Notes: a model not told the origin generated them from the letters alone. A stretch of DNA of 64,000 bases from Wielerella bovis (GCF_022354465.1 NZ_CP092361.1:1054001-1118000), one strand, 5' to 3'. Counted from the stretch's first letter, positions 18,105-26,488 are shown. Numbers and translations: made by a program.

Positions 18105-18536
18105 TTAACGTGTACGAGGACAAATTTCGGTTGCCGCAAAGAAATACGCAATTTCAATCGCAGCATTTTCCAAGCTATCCGAGCCATGAACAGCATTTTC
18201 TCCCATGCTGGCAGCAAAATCTTTGCGGATAGTGCCTTCATCGGCATTGGCAGGATTGGTTGCACCCATGATTTCACGGTTTTTGGCAACGGCATTTTCG
18301 CCCTCCAACACTTGAATCATCACAGGACCGCTGGTCATAAACTCAACCAATTCGCCGAAGAAAGGACGTTCTTTATGAACAGCATAGAAACCTTCCGCTT
18401 CGCTACGGCTCAAATGCTTCATTTTGGCGGCAACAATTTTTAAACCCTTGCTTTCAAAACGGTCGTAGATTTTGCCAATCACGTTTTTACCAACAGCATC
18501 GGGTTTAATGATAGAAATAGTGCGTTCAATAGCCAT
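18105..18536 (-). CDS. ndk: Nucleoside diphosphate kinase
   Basis: This enzyme transfers the gamma phosphate between nucleoside triphosphates and diphosphates to balance the (d)NTP pools. The 143-residue length is standard. The N-terminus [16 protein letters not shown] and the active-site motif NAVHGSDS with the phospho-accepting His117 are both present, as is [12 protein letters not shown] at the end. The ATG at 18536 is preceded by GGAG. In many relatives ndk precedes the rlmN-pilF-rodZ-ispG cluster; here two binding-protein genes intervene. Confidence 0.97.
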   Translation of the reverse strand: MAIERTISIIKPDAVGKNVIGKIYDRFESKGLKIVAAKMKHLSRSEAEGFYAVHKERPFFGELVEFMTSGPVMIQVLEGENAVAKNREIMGATNPANADEGTIRKDFAASMGENAVHGSDSLENAAIEIAYFFAATEICPRTR

Positions 18537-18776
18537 GATATTTATCTCCATTGTTAATAGATACTACGGTTGAAATGATAAGATACTACGGGTTAAAACT
18601 TGCGCATTTTATCAAGATTTCTCTAATTTATATAGCCTTGTTTTCAGGCTGCCTATATTGTTTGTAAACATAAAATGTTTTCAAAACTATAACAGGCAGC
18701 CTGAAAAACAAATCATTTGGTCTATATCAATAAAAAACGTTACAATCTTGTCAATAAAAATGATTTGAATGCAACC

Positions 18777-19628
18777 ATGAAACCGATAGATTATTGCCGT
18801 GAAAAAGCCCAAGCCAGCGGTTCTAGTTTTCTTGCTGGCTTTAAATTTTTGTCTGCAAAACAACAAGATGCCATGTTGGTTTTGTATGCCTATTGTCGTG
18901 AATTGGACGATGTGGTGGACGAATGCAGCGATGTCAATGTAGCACGACAAACGCTGATTTGGTGGCGCAGCGATTTGGAAAAGGTTTTTCAGGCTGCCTC
19001 TGTACCAGAACACCCTGTCAATCAGGCATTGCAAAATGTTGTAGCGGATTTTGCTTTGCCGCAAGATGAGTTGGTGGAATTGATTAACGGCATGGAAATG
19101 GATTTGCATCATGTACGATATCAAACATTTGAAGATTTGCAATATTATTGCTATCGCGTGGCAGGCGTAGTTGGGCGGTTGATTGCGCGTATTTTGGGTT
19201 TTCAATACAAGCAAACACTTGAATATGCAGAAAAATTAGGCTTGGCATTGCAATTAACCAATATTATCCGCGATGTGGGCGAAGATGCGCGAATGGGGCG
19301 AATTTATTTGCCGATGGACGAATTACAGCAATTTAATGTGCCAGCCAATACCATTTTATCCTACACAACTACGCCTGAATTTGCAGCGTTGATGCGTTTT
19401 CAATTTGAACGCGCACAGCAAATTTATCGTGAAGCGGTGGCATTGCTGCCCGATGCGGACAAAAAATCGCAAAAAGCAGGTTTGGTCATGGGCAGTATTT
19501 ACCATGCTTTATTGCTGGAAATTGAGTGTGATGGTCTGCAAAATGTGTTGAAATATAAAATTAAAATTCCCAGTCCACGCAAAATGCGTATTGCTTTGTG
19601 GACTTGGTTATTTGGTTTTAAGCCATAA
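18777..19628 (+). CDS. hpnD: Presqualene diphosphate synthase (HpnD-type squalene/phytoene synthase)
   Basis: This trans-prenyltransferase joins two farnesyl diphosphates into presqualene diphosphate, the first step of bacterial squalene synthesis. The 283-residue product has both aspartate-rich Mg-diphosphate motifs: RELDDVVDE at residues 41-49 and RDVGEDARMGR near 160, followed by IYLPMDEL. The ATG at 18777 gives the normal family start; an in-frame TTG 20 codons earlier is not favoured. An uptake sequence is read as FQAAS near residue 75. The oxidase-like partner HpnE follows at 19713 across an uptake-sequence hairpin. No HpnC is seen in the window. Confidence 0.9.
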   Translation: MKPIDYCREKAQASGSSFLAGFKFLSAKQQDAMLVLYAYCRELDDVVDECSDVNVARQTLIWWRSDLEKVFQAASVPEHPVNQALQNVVADFALPQDELVELINGMEMDLHHVRYQTFEDLQYYCYRVAGVVGRLIARILGFQYKQTLEYAEKLGLALQLTNIIRDVGEDARMGRIYLPMDELQQFNVPANTILSYTTTPEFAALMRFQFERAQQIYREAVALLPDADKKSQKAGLVMGSIYHALLLEIECDGLQNVLKYKIKIPSPRKMRIALWTWLFGFKP

Positions 19629-19643
19629 TTAACCGTGAAATAA

Positions 19644-19692
19644 TTTTCAGGCTGCCTTTTTGGGATAAACAAACAAAAAGGCAGCCTGAAAA
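19644..19692. terminator. Uptake-sequence-pair hairpin between hpnD and hpnE
   Basis: TTTTCAGGCTGCCTTTTT and its complement form an 18-bp stem with a 13-base loop between two genes of one pathway. It may cause partial termination and so set the hpnD:hpnE ratio. Confidence 0.6.
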
Positions 19693-19712
19693 CACATCAA
19701 CAGAAAGTTACC

Positions 19713-20987
19713 ATGAAAAAAATAGCCATTATTGGAGCTGGGTGGGCAGGACTGGCAGCCGCAGTAGAACTTGCGCCACATGCCGATGTTACTTTATTTG
19801 AAGCCAGTCGCGTGGCAGGTGGACGTGCGCGTGGCGTGGCGGTTGCGCCATTTTCGTTTGCGGACAATGGGCAGCATCTATTGATTGGCGCCTATCGGGC
19901 GATTTTTGCGCTATTGGATAAAGTGGGCGTGGACATGGATACCGCGTTTGTACGCCAACCTTTGCAATGGTATTTGCATGATGGCGTGCGTTTTCAGGCT
20001 GCATCTGGTTTGCCTGCACCATTGAATTTATTGTGGGCAATTTTGACGGCACAAAATGCAACATGGGCAGACAAGTTTTCATTGTTGAAGCAAATGCAGG
20101 TATTGCAAACGCATCATAAAAAAAATCTGCCCGACCAATCGGTGCAATCGTGGTTAGATGCGCAGCGTGTCAGCCAAAAATGGCGCGATGAATTTTGGTT
20201 ACCGATGGTATGGGGCGCGTTGAATACGCCTTTGGAACGCGCCAGTTTGCAGCGTTTGTGTCATGTGCTGGCAGATGGTGTGTGGGCGAGTCGTGCGGCG
20301 AGCGATTATTTGATTCCGCGCAAGGATTTAGGGTGCGTATTTGCTGAACCTGTATTGCATTATGCGTGCCAGCAGGGCGTAAAATGGCAGCCTGAAACAC
20401 GGGTGCGTGAATTGGGTTTATCGGCGCAAGGTGTGCAAATTAATGGACAGGATTTTGATGCGGCGATTGTGGCGACTGCGCCGTATCATGCGGCACAATT
20501 GTTGCCCAAAACATTAGGGCAATCGGTGCGTGCGGCGATTGATGCACTGAAATATCATGCGATTACAACGGTTTATTTGCAATACGCACAATCTTTCAGG
20601 CTGCCTGCTTTGATGACGGGTTTGGCACAAGGTACGGCGCAATGGTTGATTGACCGTTCGCGTTTGAATGGGGCAAATGAAATTGCGGCGGTGATTAGTA
20701 TGTCGGACGATGTTTCAGGCAGCCTGAAAACCGATTGGGCGGCGCGTGTACAGGCTGATGTGTTGCGTGTGTGTCCCGATATTGGCGAGCCAATCGCACA
20801 ACAAGTGATTACCGAAAAACGCGCGACCATTGCCAGTACGGTGCATCGTGTCGCGCCTGATATGGCGGATTTGAATGCGCGTGGTATTTGGTTGGCAGGC
20901 GATTGGTTACACAGTCGTTATCCTGCGACATTGGAAGCGGCGGTGTTGAGTGGACAGGAAGTGGCACGGCAGATTTTGCGTTGTTAA
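19713..20987 (+). CDS. hpnE: Hydroxysqualene dehydroxylase / squalene-associated FAD enzyme HpnE
   Basis: This FAD-dependent oxidoreductase of the amine-oxidase/phytoene-desaturase superfamily reduces hydroxysqualene to squalene in the HpnC-HpnD-HpnE route. The 424-residue product opens with the dinucleotide-binding motif IIGAGWAGLAAAVEL and FEASRVAGGRARG. It closes with GIWLAGDWLHSRYPATLEAA, the usual FAD-binding C-terminal signature. Several uptake sequences are read in frame, including FQAASGLP, SFRLPALM and GSLKTDW, with no loss of family motifs. It follows hpnD in the same orientation. No squalene-hopene cyclase gene is in the window. Confidence 0.9.
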   Translation: MKKIAIIGAGWAGLAAAVELAPHADVTLFEASRVAGGRARGVAVAPFSFADNGQHLLIGAYRAIFALLDKVGVDMDTAFVRQPLQWYLHDGVRFQAASGLPAPLNLLWAILTAQNATWADKFSLLKQMQVLQTHHKKNLPDQSVQSWLDAQRVSQKWRDEFWLPMVWGALNTPLERASLQRLCHVLADGVWASRAASDYLIPRKDLGCVFAEPVLHYACQQGVKWQPETRVRELGLSAQGVQINGQDFDAAIVATAPYHAAQLLPKTLGQSVRAAIDALKYHAITTVYLQYAQSFRLPALMTGLAQGTAQWLIDRSRLNGANEIAAVISMSDDVSGSLKTDWAARVQADVLRVCPDIGEPIAQQVITEKRATIASTVHRVAPDMADLNARGIWLAGDWLHSRYPATLEAAVLSGQEVARQILRC

Positions 20988-21163
20988 ATATCAGGCAGCC
21001 TGAAAAATAATGGATAAGCTGTAAAATTCTGTAAAGAAATACATTGCCCGATTGGGCGCATTCGTTTAAGATGTTAAATCTGAAAATTTGGTTTTCAGGC
21101 TGCCTATTTCATTTCATGATAAGGCAGCCTGAAAAAATATATCACGCAAGAAAAGGTATCGCC

Positions 21164-21889
21164 ATGAGTCAACAAGTGTTAGAAAACAAAACGATTTTGG
21201 TAACAGGCGCATCGCAGGGTTTGGGCGAGGAAGTCGCCAAAGCCTGTGCCAAAGCAGGTGCAACGGTGATTTTGATGGCGCGTAGTCAGAAAAAATTAGA
21301 AAAAGTATATGACGAAATCGTGCGTTCAGGCTGCCCCGAACCGTTTGCGATTTGTTTTGATATGATTTCTGCCGAAGAAAAAGAATTTGAGCAATTGGCG
21401 CAAACTATCGCCGAAGCCACAGGTGGCAAATTGGACGGCATTATTCATTCAGCAAGTTATTTTTATGCTTTGTCGCCATTGGATTTTCAAACGGTGGGCG
21501 AATGGGTCAATCAATATCGCATCAACACGGTTGCGCCGATGGCTTTAACACGCGCTACTTTGCCGATGTTGAAAGCATCGCCCGATGCTTCGGTGATTTT
21601 TGTGGGCGAAACGCATGGCGAAAGACCGCAAGCCTATTGGGGTGGATTTGGCGCATCTAAAGCGGCGTTGAATTATTTGTGTAAAGTGGCGGCAGATGAA
21701 TGGGAACGCTTTGAACATTTGCGTGCAAATGTGTTGGTTCCGGGGAGCATCAATTCTCCGCAGCGGATTAAATCGCACCCTGGTGAAGCAGCGGAAGAGC
21801 GCAAAAACGTAGCAGAAGTTGCACCACAATTTGTGTGGTGGATGAGCGAGCAGAGTCGCGGTCGCAGTGGTGAGATTGTTTATTTGTAA
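21164..21889 (+). CDS. Short-chain dehydrogenase-like protein lacking catalytic Ser/Tyr (YciK-like)
   Basis: This 241-residue Rossmann-fold protein is of the classical SDR type, close to YciK. The NAD(P)-binding motif VTGASQGLG (residues 13-21), the HSAS segment (95-98) and Asn121 of the catalytic tetrad are present. Around the active site, however, VGETHGERPQAYWGGFGASK puts Phe at the position of the catalytic Tyr (162, four before Lys166) and Glu at the expected Ser (149). The enzyme may therefore be inactive or use a different chemistry. The ATG at 21164 gives the standard N-terminus. Upstream lie several uptake sequences, one of which falls in an in-frame but unlikely extension. Confidence 0.88.
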   Translation: MSQQVLENKTILVTGASQGLGEEVAKACAKAGATVILMARSQKKLEKVYDEIVRSGCPEPFAICFDMISAEEKEFEQLAQTIAEATGGKLDGIIHSASYFYALSPLDFQTVGEWVNQYRINTVAPMALTRATLPMLKASPDASVIFVGETHGERPQAYWGGFGASKAALNYLCKVAADEWERFEHLRANVLVPGSINSPQRIKSHPGEAAEERKNVAEVAPQFVWWMSEQSRGRSGEIVYL

Positions 21890-21937
21890 GCTAAAATAAT
21901 TTTCAGGCTGCCTTTATTGGATGAAAGGCAGCCTGAA

Positions 21938-22075
21938 ACCTTTGCAAAATCCCCATCTTTGGCACATTTCTGCGCGATGCGTTTCTTAAACGCTTGCCTA
22001 TCTATATGATATGTCTGCGCATTTTGCGATACTATCGCTTTGAACTGTGCTCAAATCTGGGGTTTTGCAAAGGTT
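21938..22075. repeat. R4 inverted-repeat element (TTTGCAAAATCCCC ends)
   Basis: A non-coding element of about 138 bp is bounded by CCTTTGCAAAATCCCCA and the near-complement TGGGGTTTTGCAAAGG. The interior carries its own partial symmetry (CAGATTTGAGCACAGTTC-like, TGCGCGATGCG). Uptake sequences abut both ends. Related ends occur at 63490-63600 and as solo remnants near 4366, 24215 and 56143. Confidence 0.65.
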
Positions 22076-22131
22076 CCAGCCTGAAAACATTTTTAATTTT
22101 ATCAATTAAACATTTTCAGGCTGCCTCAATA

Positions 22132-22830
22132 TCAATATTCTGAAATATCTATTTCAATTTCATCATTTTCATTTTTTGCATTATCCATATTATCCAATAA
22201 CACCGCACCAGCCGATGCGCCAATCCGTGTTGCACCAGCAGCGACCATATCCGCCATATCTTGCGCAGTACGAATGCCACCTGATGCTTTCACACCTAAC
22301 TTATCACCCACACACTCGCGCATCAATTTCACTGCTTCCACCGTTGCGCCACTGGTAGAAAAACCTGTGGATGTTTTCACAAAATCCACTTTTGCTGCAA
22401 TAGCACAAGCACAGGCTTGACGGATTTCATCATCGGTCAGCAAGCAAGTTTCCAAAATCACTTTCACGATTGTATCTTTGCCTGCCGCCTGAACGACACC
22501 AATCATATCTTGTTGGACTTTGTCCCATTCGCCATTCTTCGCCCAGCCAATGTTTAACACCATGTCTACTTCATGCGCACCATTGCGAACTGCATCTGCT
22601 GTTTCCAAGGCTTTCATGGTTGGCGTATTCGCACCCAAAGGAAAGCCGATTACGGTACATACTTTTACGCCAGAATCAGCCAATCGTTGCGCGGCAAATT
22701 CCACCCAAGTTGGATTCACGCATATTGAATAAAAATCGTGTTCAACCGCTTCACGGCATAATTGTTCAATTTGTGGTTGTGTTGCTTTGGCAGCTAATAA
22801 AGTGTGGTCAATTAATTTACTGTCGTTCAT
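22132..22830 (-). CDS. deoC: Deoxyribose-phosphate aldolase
   Basis: This class I aldolase cleaves 2-deoxyribose 5-phosphate to glyceraldehyde 3-phosphate and acetaldehyde, completing deoxynucleoside catabolism. The 232-residue product has the Schiff-base lysine in VDFVKTSTGFSTSGAT near residue 151 and the second active-site lysine in GVKASGGIRT near 180. The N-terminal LIDHTLLAAKAT is typical. An AAGGAG site precedes the ATG at 22830. The C-terminus carries an acidic tail, NAKNENDEIEIDISEY, not needed for the fold. No deoA/B/D neighbours are present. Confidence 0.96.
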   Translation of the reverse strand: MNDSKLIDHTLLAAKATQPQIEQLCREAVEHDFYSICVNPTWVEFAAQRLADSGVKVCTVIGFPLGANTPTMKALETADAVRNGAHEVDMVLNIGWAKNGEWDKVQQDMIGVVQAAGKDTIVKVILETCLLTDDEIRQACACAIAAKVDFVKTSTGFSTSGATVEAVKLMRECVGDKLGVKASGGIRTAQDMADMVAAGATRIGASAGAVLLDNMDNAKNENDEIEIDISEY

Positions 22831-22905
22831 CAAGATTCTCCTTATAGATAAATAAATCAGCTATAATTTTGCCACAAGATAAGGCAGCCTGAAAACTTAA
22901 AATCT

Positions 22906-23712
22906 ATGAAACTAGACATCATTATCCCTTGTTACAACACTACCACTACATTACGCCGTGCTGTAGAAAGCAGCCTGAAACAACCCGAACTGAATACATT
23001 GTGGCTGATTGACGACGCATCAACAGATGATACGTGGCAGTTAATTCAATCACTTGTCAAACAATATCCCAATAAAATTCAAGCACAAAGGCTGCCTGAA
23101 AATGGTGGCGTAGCACGCGCACGAAACTGGGGTGCATTGCAAAGTCAAGCCGATTTACTCGCATTTTTGGATGCAGACGATGCCTATCAAGATAACGCAC
23201 TTTCCGCCGCTTATTTCTCGTTTCAACATTTTGCTTATCTCGGTTTGATACGTTTACGTTTGCAGCCCGTTGGTTTGCCCGAAAAATATGCCACACATCC
23301 CAAATTGGCGCGTGGCTGGCGCGTATTGGAAATGACTGTTGGCGGCAATACCGTGTTTCGCCGCAACTTTTTGCTTGCTTGTGGCGGTTTTCCACAAGAT
23401 GCGCTGTTTCGCACATTTGGTGGCGAAGATGGCGCATTAGGCATCGCTACCGTGCATAACAGCGTGGTCGGAACTTTATTTGATGCGAACGAACCTGCTG
23501 TGTTGCATTATTGCCGCGAAGGCATGCATGCTGAACGTTTATTGGATGCGGAATTATTTGGTATCCACGACAGCAATGTGCAGCCTGAAAATATGCGCGA
23601 AGCCCAAGCCGTAACCGAGCGCATCGGACAACAGTTAGGCAGCCTGAAAACCATTTTGAATATGCCTGAACATGGCACCATGCCGCTGATTGTCAGCCGA
23701 AGTGAGGCGTGA
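22906..23712 (+). CDS. Family 2 glycosyltransferase
   Basis: This 268-residue GT-A-fold glycosyltransferase begins DIIIPCYNTTTTLRRAVESS, the nucleotide-sugar-binding start of GT2 enzymes. It continues with LIDDASTDDT and the metal-binding DxD as FLDADDAY near residue 93. GGEDGALG and HYCREGMH further on fit acceptor or catalytic elements. It is likely cytoplasmic and may act on lipooligosaccharide or another surface glycan; acceptor and donor cannot be told. Uptake sequences contribute SSLKQPE, RLPENGG, VQPENMR and GSLKTI. Its stop overlaps the next start by one base (TGATG), so the two genes are coupled. Confidence 0.88.
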   Translation: MKLDIIIPCYNTTTTLRRAVESSLKQPELNTLWLIDDASTDDTWQLIQSLVKQYPNKIQAQRLPENGGVARARNWGALQSQADLLAFLDADDAYQDNALSAAYFSFQHFAYLGLIRLRLQPVGLPEKYATHPKLARGWRVLEMTVGGNTVFRRNFLLACGGFPQDALFRTFGGEDGALGIATVHNSVVGTLFDANEPAVLHYCREGMHAERLLDAELFGIHDSNVQPENMREAQAVTERIGQQLGSLKTILNMPEHGTMPLIVSRSEA

Positions 23713-24212
23713 TGTATTGGCTTATTGCATTGTTATTGTTGATTTTTTTCTTATTGCTATTGCCTTGTATCATTTTAAAACGCAAAGAAAAAAATCCGTT
23801 TAAAGACAAAAAACGTGTCTTGCCATATTTTCGTCGCCCATTGATGACACCGACTGAATTAGACGTGTACGCCATCTTATTGGAAGCCTTGCCCAAGTAT
23901 ATGATATTCAGCCAAGTGCAAGCCTCACGCGTATTGGATGTACCCGTCAATAAAGAAACCTATTATTGGTTCAATTTCGTCAGCCGATTGAGTTACGATT
24001 TCGTGATTTGCCGCACCGACAGCACACCGATTGCTGCGATTGAAATTGACGACAGCAGCCATGATTTGCCTGAACGTCAAGAAGTTGATTTTCGCAAGGA
24101 TAAGGCGACTTTAACCGCTGGTGTCGCCATGATACGTTGGAAAGTTGGTGAAACACCCGATGTGAAAGAAATTGCTGAATTAATTGAAAAAATAGATAAA
24201 AAGGCAGCCTGA
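23712..24212 (+). CDS. DUF2726-domain membrane-anchored protein
   Basis: This 166-residue protein has an N-terminal transmembrane anchor (LIALLLLIFFLLLLPCIIL), a basic linker and a DUF2726-type domain. The domain contains LMTPTELDVYAILLEALP, YDFVICRTDSTPIAAIEID and RKDKATLTAGVAMIRWK. DUF2726 resembles restriction-endonuclease-like nuclease folds; the I-A-A-I-E-I-D-D and R-x-x-D-K-A motifs fit, but activity is unproven. The ATG at 23712 overlaps the glycosyltransferase stop. The final codons KKAA-stop are formed by an uptake sequence. The functional link to the upstream glycosyltransferase is unknown. Confidence 0.82.
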   Translation: MYWLIALLLLIFFLLLLPCIILKRKEKNPFKDKKRVLPYFRRPLMTPTELDVYAILLEALPKYMIFSQVQASRVLDVPVNKETYYWFNFVSRLSYDFVICRTDSTPIAAIEIDDSSHDLPERQEVDFRKDKATLTAGVAMIRWKVGETPDVKEIAELIEKIDKKAA

Positions 24213-24249
24213 AACTTTGGCAAAACCTCTTCAGGCTGCCTGAAGAGTT

Positions 24250-24338
24250 GTAGGTCGGATACTTATACCTGATAGTTTTGAAATCAAAGCAAAAAGTTGT
24301 TAAATATAAAAAATGTTGGATTCAAGAATATGACCTAC
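24250..24338. repeat. R5-family element, intact copy (GTAGGTC ... GACCTAC)
   Basis: An 89-bp non-coding element is bounded by GTAGGTC and GACCTAC, with GGATACTTATACC near the left end and TTGGATTCAAGAATATG near the right. Related copies occur at 4380-4574, 56174-56431, 57891-57966 and 60078-60147. It lies between the DUF2726 gene and the convergent end of rnc. Confidence 0.65.
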
Positions 24339-24376
24339 TATTTTAGATTTTTGTACCAAAGTTCACAAATAAATCA

Positions 24377-25078
24377 TTATTTTCCAAATTGCTGTATTAG
24401 CCACGCCAAAGCTTGTTTGGCGCAATCTTGTTCAGCAACGCGGCGACTATTTCCAGTTGCATAAAAAACTTGTCCCAATTCGCCCAAATCACAGGATACA
24501 TCGAATCGTGCTTCATTGCCCTCGCCTGTTTGTTTTTCAATGCGATATTTAGGTAAAGCAAATTTACGCGCTTGCAAAAACTCTTGTAACTGCGTTTTGC
24601 TATCTTTGATTTGCGTATCCAGATTTAACCGTCTGATACGTTCGGCAAATAATCGATAAATGACTTGTTCGGCAGCCTGAAAATTGGCATCTAAACTAAC
24701 TGCAGCGAATAACGCTTCTAGTGCATCAGCCAAAATAGAGGCGCGGTCGCTACCACCGCTTTTAAGTTCACCAACACCTAATAATAAAGCGTGCCCTAAT
24801 CCTAATTCACGGGCAATTTCTGCCAATGTTGCTTCTTTAACTAATTGCGCACGTAGGGGCGATAAACGTCCCTCTGGCAATTGTTTGAATGCATCAAACA
24901 GCATTTTGGCAATGACATAATCTAAAATACTGTCGCCAATGAATTCAAAACGTTCATTGTTTTGTGAGCCATAACTACGATGTGTTAGCGCTTGATTGAG
25001 ATAGGTAATTTGTTTGAAAGTATAACCAATTTTCTGCTGAATACGGTCAAGATGTTGCTTGCGAGGTGTGGATTTCAT
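24377..25078 (-). CDS. rnc: Ribonuclease III
   Basis: This double-strand-specific endoribonuclease processes rRNA precursors and many mRNAs. The 233-residue product has the catalytic signature ERFEFIGDSILDYVIA near residues 42-57, the second acidic cluster ILADALEALFAAV, and a C-terminal double-stranded-RNA-binding domain (DSKTQLQEFLQARKFALPKY onward, ending QDCAKQALAWLIQQFGK). No lepB or era neighbour is present, unlike the usual arrangement. A nested pair of Correia-like hairpin elements lies 45 bp upstream of the start, where the messenger leader would run, suggesting self-cleavage and autoregulation. Confidence 0.96.
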   Translation of the reverse strand: MKSTPRKQHLDRIQQKIGYTFKQITYLNQALTHRSYGSQNNERFEFIGDSILDYVIAKMLFDAFKQLPEGRLSPLRAQLVKEATLAEIARELGLGHALLLGVGELKSGGSDRASILADALEALFAAVSLDANFQAAEQVIYRLFAERIRRLNLDTQIKDSKTQLQEFLQARKFALPKYRIEKQTGEGNEARFDVSCDLGELGQVFYATGNSRRVAEQDCAKQALAWLIQQFGK

Positions 25079-25123
25079 GATTAATCTATCGGAAAAAATA
25101 TGAATGATACAGAAATGTTTCTG

Positions 25124-25300
25124 TATAGTCGTTTAAAATAAAATAAGACACGGTGGTCACAATCACCTTGTCTTATTTTATAGTGGATTCAATTTAAATC
25201 AGGAGAAAGCGACAGCGACCGCCATGTACACATAGTACATAAGGGAGCTGGTAACGATGTACTGGTTTAAATTGAATTCACCATATTTTAAACGACTATA
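25124..25300. repeat. Correia-like element, outer copy D (interrupted)
   Basis: Outer ends TATAGTCGTTTAAAATAAAA and TTTTAAACGACTATA bracket a second element. Removing the inner copy and one TA restores TCTTATTTTATTTTAAACGA followed by CTATA, an exact complement of the outer left end. The outer element is therefore an older insertion that was hit by the inner one. It lies in the presumed leader of rnc. Confidence 0.85.
25179..25285. repeat. Correia-like element, inner copy D
   Basis: Ends TATAGTGGATTCAATTTAAA and TTTAAATTGAATTCACCATA surround a core with GACAGCGACCGCCATG, CATAGTACATAAGGGAGC and ACGATGTACTGG. It is flanked by TA inside the outer element. The termini are slightly mismatched, so it is not pristine. 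Confidence 0.8.
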
Positions 25301-25322
25301 TTTAGATTGTGAATGTGGACTT

Positions 25323-25970
25323 TTACACCACACCATATTTTGTGCGATACGATTTCATTGGTTCAACAAATTGCGCCAATTCTGGACTGTCATTTTGTTC
25401 CAATAGTTTGAATAAATCCAATAAATTGGCAATCGCTACTACTGGTAAACCGTATTGTTGTTGCACTTCTTGCACGGCAGAAAGTTCGCCTGTCCCTTTT
25501 TCCATACGGTCAAGTGCAATTGCAACGCCAGCCGCTTGTGCGCCTGCGTTTTCAATAAATGTCAAACTTTCGCGTACCGAAGTACCAGCCGAAATCACGT
25601 CATCAATAATCAGCACTCGACCTTTGAGTGGTGCGCCGACTAAAACGCCACCTTCGCCATGGTCTTTGGCTTCTTTGCGGTTGTAGGCAAAAGGCACGTT
25701 TACGCCGTGTTCTGCCAACATCATGGCGGTGGCGGCGGCTAAAATAATGCCTTTGTACGCAGGTCCAAACAGCATATCAAATTGCACGTTGCTTTCCAAA
25801 ATCGCTTGGGCATAGAAACGTGCTAGTTGCAGTGTGGATGCACCATCGTTAAACAAGCCTGCATTAAAAAAATAAGGAGATTGGCGACCTGCTTTGGTAG
25901 TGAATTTACCAAATTTTAGGACGTTTTGTTGCAGGGCAAAGTTAAGAAAATCTTGATGGAAGTTAGACAT
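25323..25970 (-). CDS. pyrE: Orotate phosphoribosyltransferase
   Basis: This enzyme converts orotate and PRPP to orotidine 5'-phosphate in pyrimidine synthesis. The 215-residue product shows the type-I PRTase PRPP loop VLIIDDVISAGTSVRESL near residues 120-137. FGPAYKGIILAAATA and the YNRKEAKDHGEGG catalytic loop with its lysines are also present. The ATG at 25970 gives the family start; upstream codons come from an uptake sequence and are not coding. The XRE regulator gene ends 53 bp upstream on the same strand and may be co-transcribed. Confidence 0.97.
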   Translation of the reverse strand: MSNFHQDFLNFALQQNVLKFGKFTTKAGRQSPYFFNAGLFNDGASTLQLARFYAQAILESNVQFDMLFGPAYKGIILAAATAMMLAEHGVNVPFAYNRKEAKDHGEGGVLVGAPLKGRVLIIDDVISAGTSVRESLTFIENAGAQAAGVAIALDRMEKGTGELSAVQEVQQQYGLPVVAIANLLDLFKLLEQNDSPELAQFVEPMKSYRTKYGVV

Positions 25971-26023
25971 TTTGGGTTCCTTGTTTTGAGATTTTTGCGT
26001 AAGGTTTTCAGGCTGCCTACACA

Positions 26024-26407
26024 TTATTTTCGCAATAATGTGATGATTTCTTCTTTGGCAGCAAGTTCGCGGTCTTTTTGGGCAAGCAGTTCGTTTTTGT
26101 GTTGGATAATCAGTTGGAGTTTTTCAATTTCAGAAATCAAATCAGATGATGATGTCCCATAGAATGAAGTTTGATGATTATTATCGCCACCTAATTGGAT
26201 AACCAATCCAGCGTCATTTTTTAATAATTCAGAAACATTGATATTCAATATTTGGGCAATTTGTTGCAATCTGTTTAAATTGATTGCACTTTCCCCTCGC
26301 TCAATTTTTGCATAACCACCAGCCGTAATGTTCAATTTTTCTGCCATTTCTTCTTGTGTGAGTTGATTGAGTTCGCGCATGGTGCGGATTTTTTCGTGGG
26401 TTTCCAT
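26024..26407 (-). CDS. XRE-family helix-turn-helix regulator with C-terminal coiled coil
   Basis: This 127-residue DNA-binding protein has a Cro/CI-type helix-turn-helix at about residues 8-62 (LNQLTQEEMAEKLNITAGGY, IERGESAINLNRLQQIA, INVSELL). A middle segment with QTSFYGTSSSD follows, and then a heptad-like C-terminal helix (IEKLQLIIQHKNELLAQKDR). That architecture suggests a dimeric repressor or antitoxin-like regulator. The ATG at 26407 has an AAGGAC site. It diverges from two small genes, and a 25-bp near-perfect palindrome lies in the shared intergenic region as the likely operator. Confidence 0.9.
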   Translation of the reverse strand: METHEKIRTMRELNQLTQEEMAEKLNITAGGYAKIERGESAINLNRLQQIAQILNINVSELLKNDAGLVIQLGGDNNHQTSFYGTSSSDLISEIEKLQLIIQHKNELLAQKDRELAAKEEIITLLRK

Positions 26408-26463
26408 GATTTTGTCCTTACAGTTCAAAAACTGCCTTTTTAGTAGCTGGTTTAAATGGTTAA

Positions 26464-26488
26464 TTTCAGTAAAATTATTTTACCGAAA
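26464..26488. promoter_or_regulatory. Candidate XRE operator palindrome
   Basis: TTTCAGTAAAAT, a central T, then ATTTTACCGAAA form inverted arms that match at 11 of 12 positions. The site lies between the divergent XRE gene (start 26407) and the 76-residue gene (start 26556), where a repressor would control both. Binding is inferred. Confidence 0.6.
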
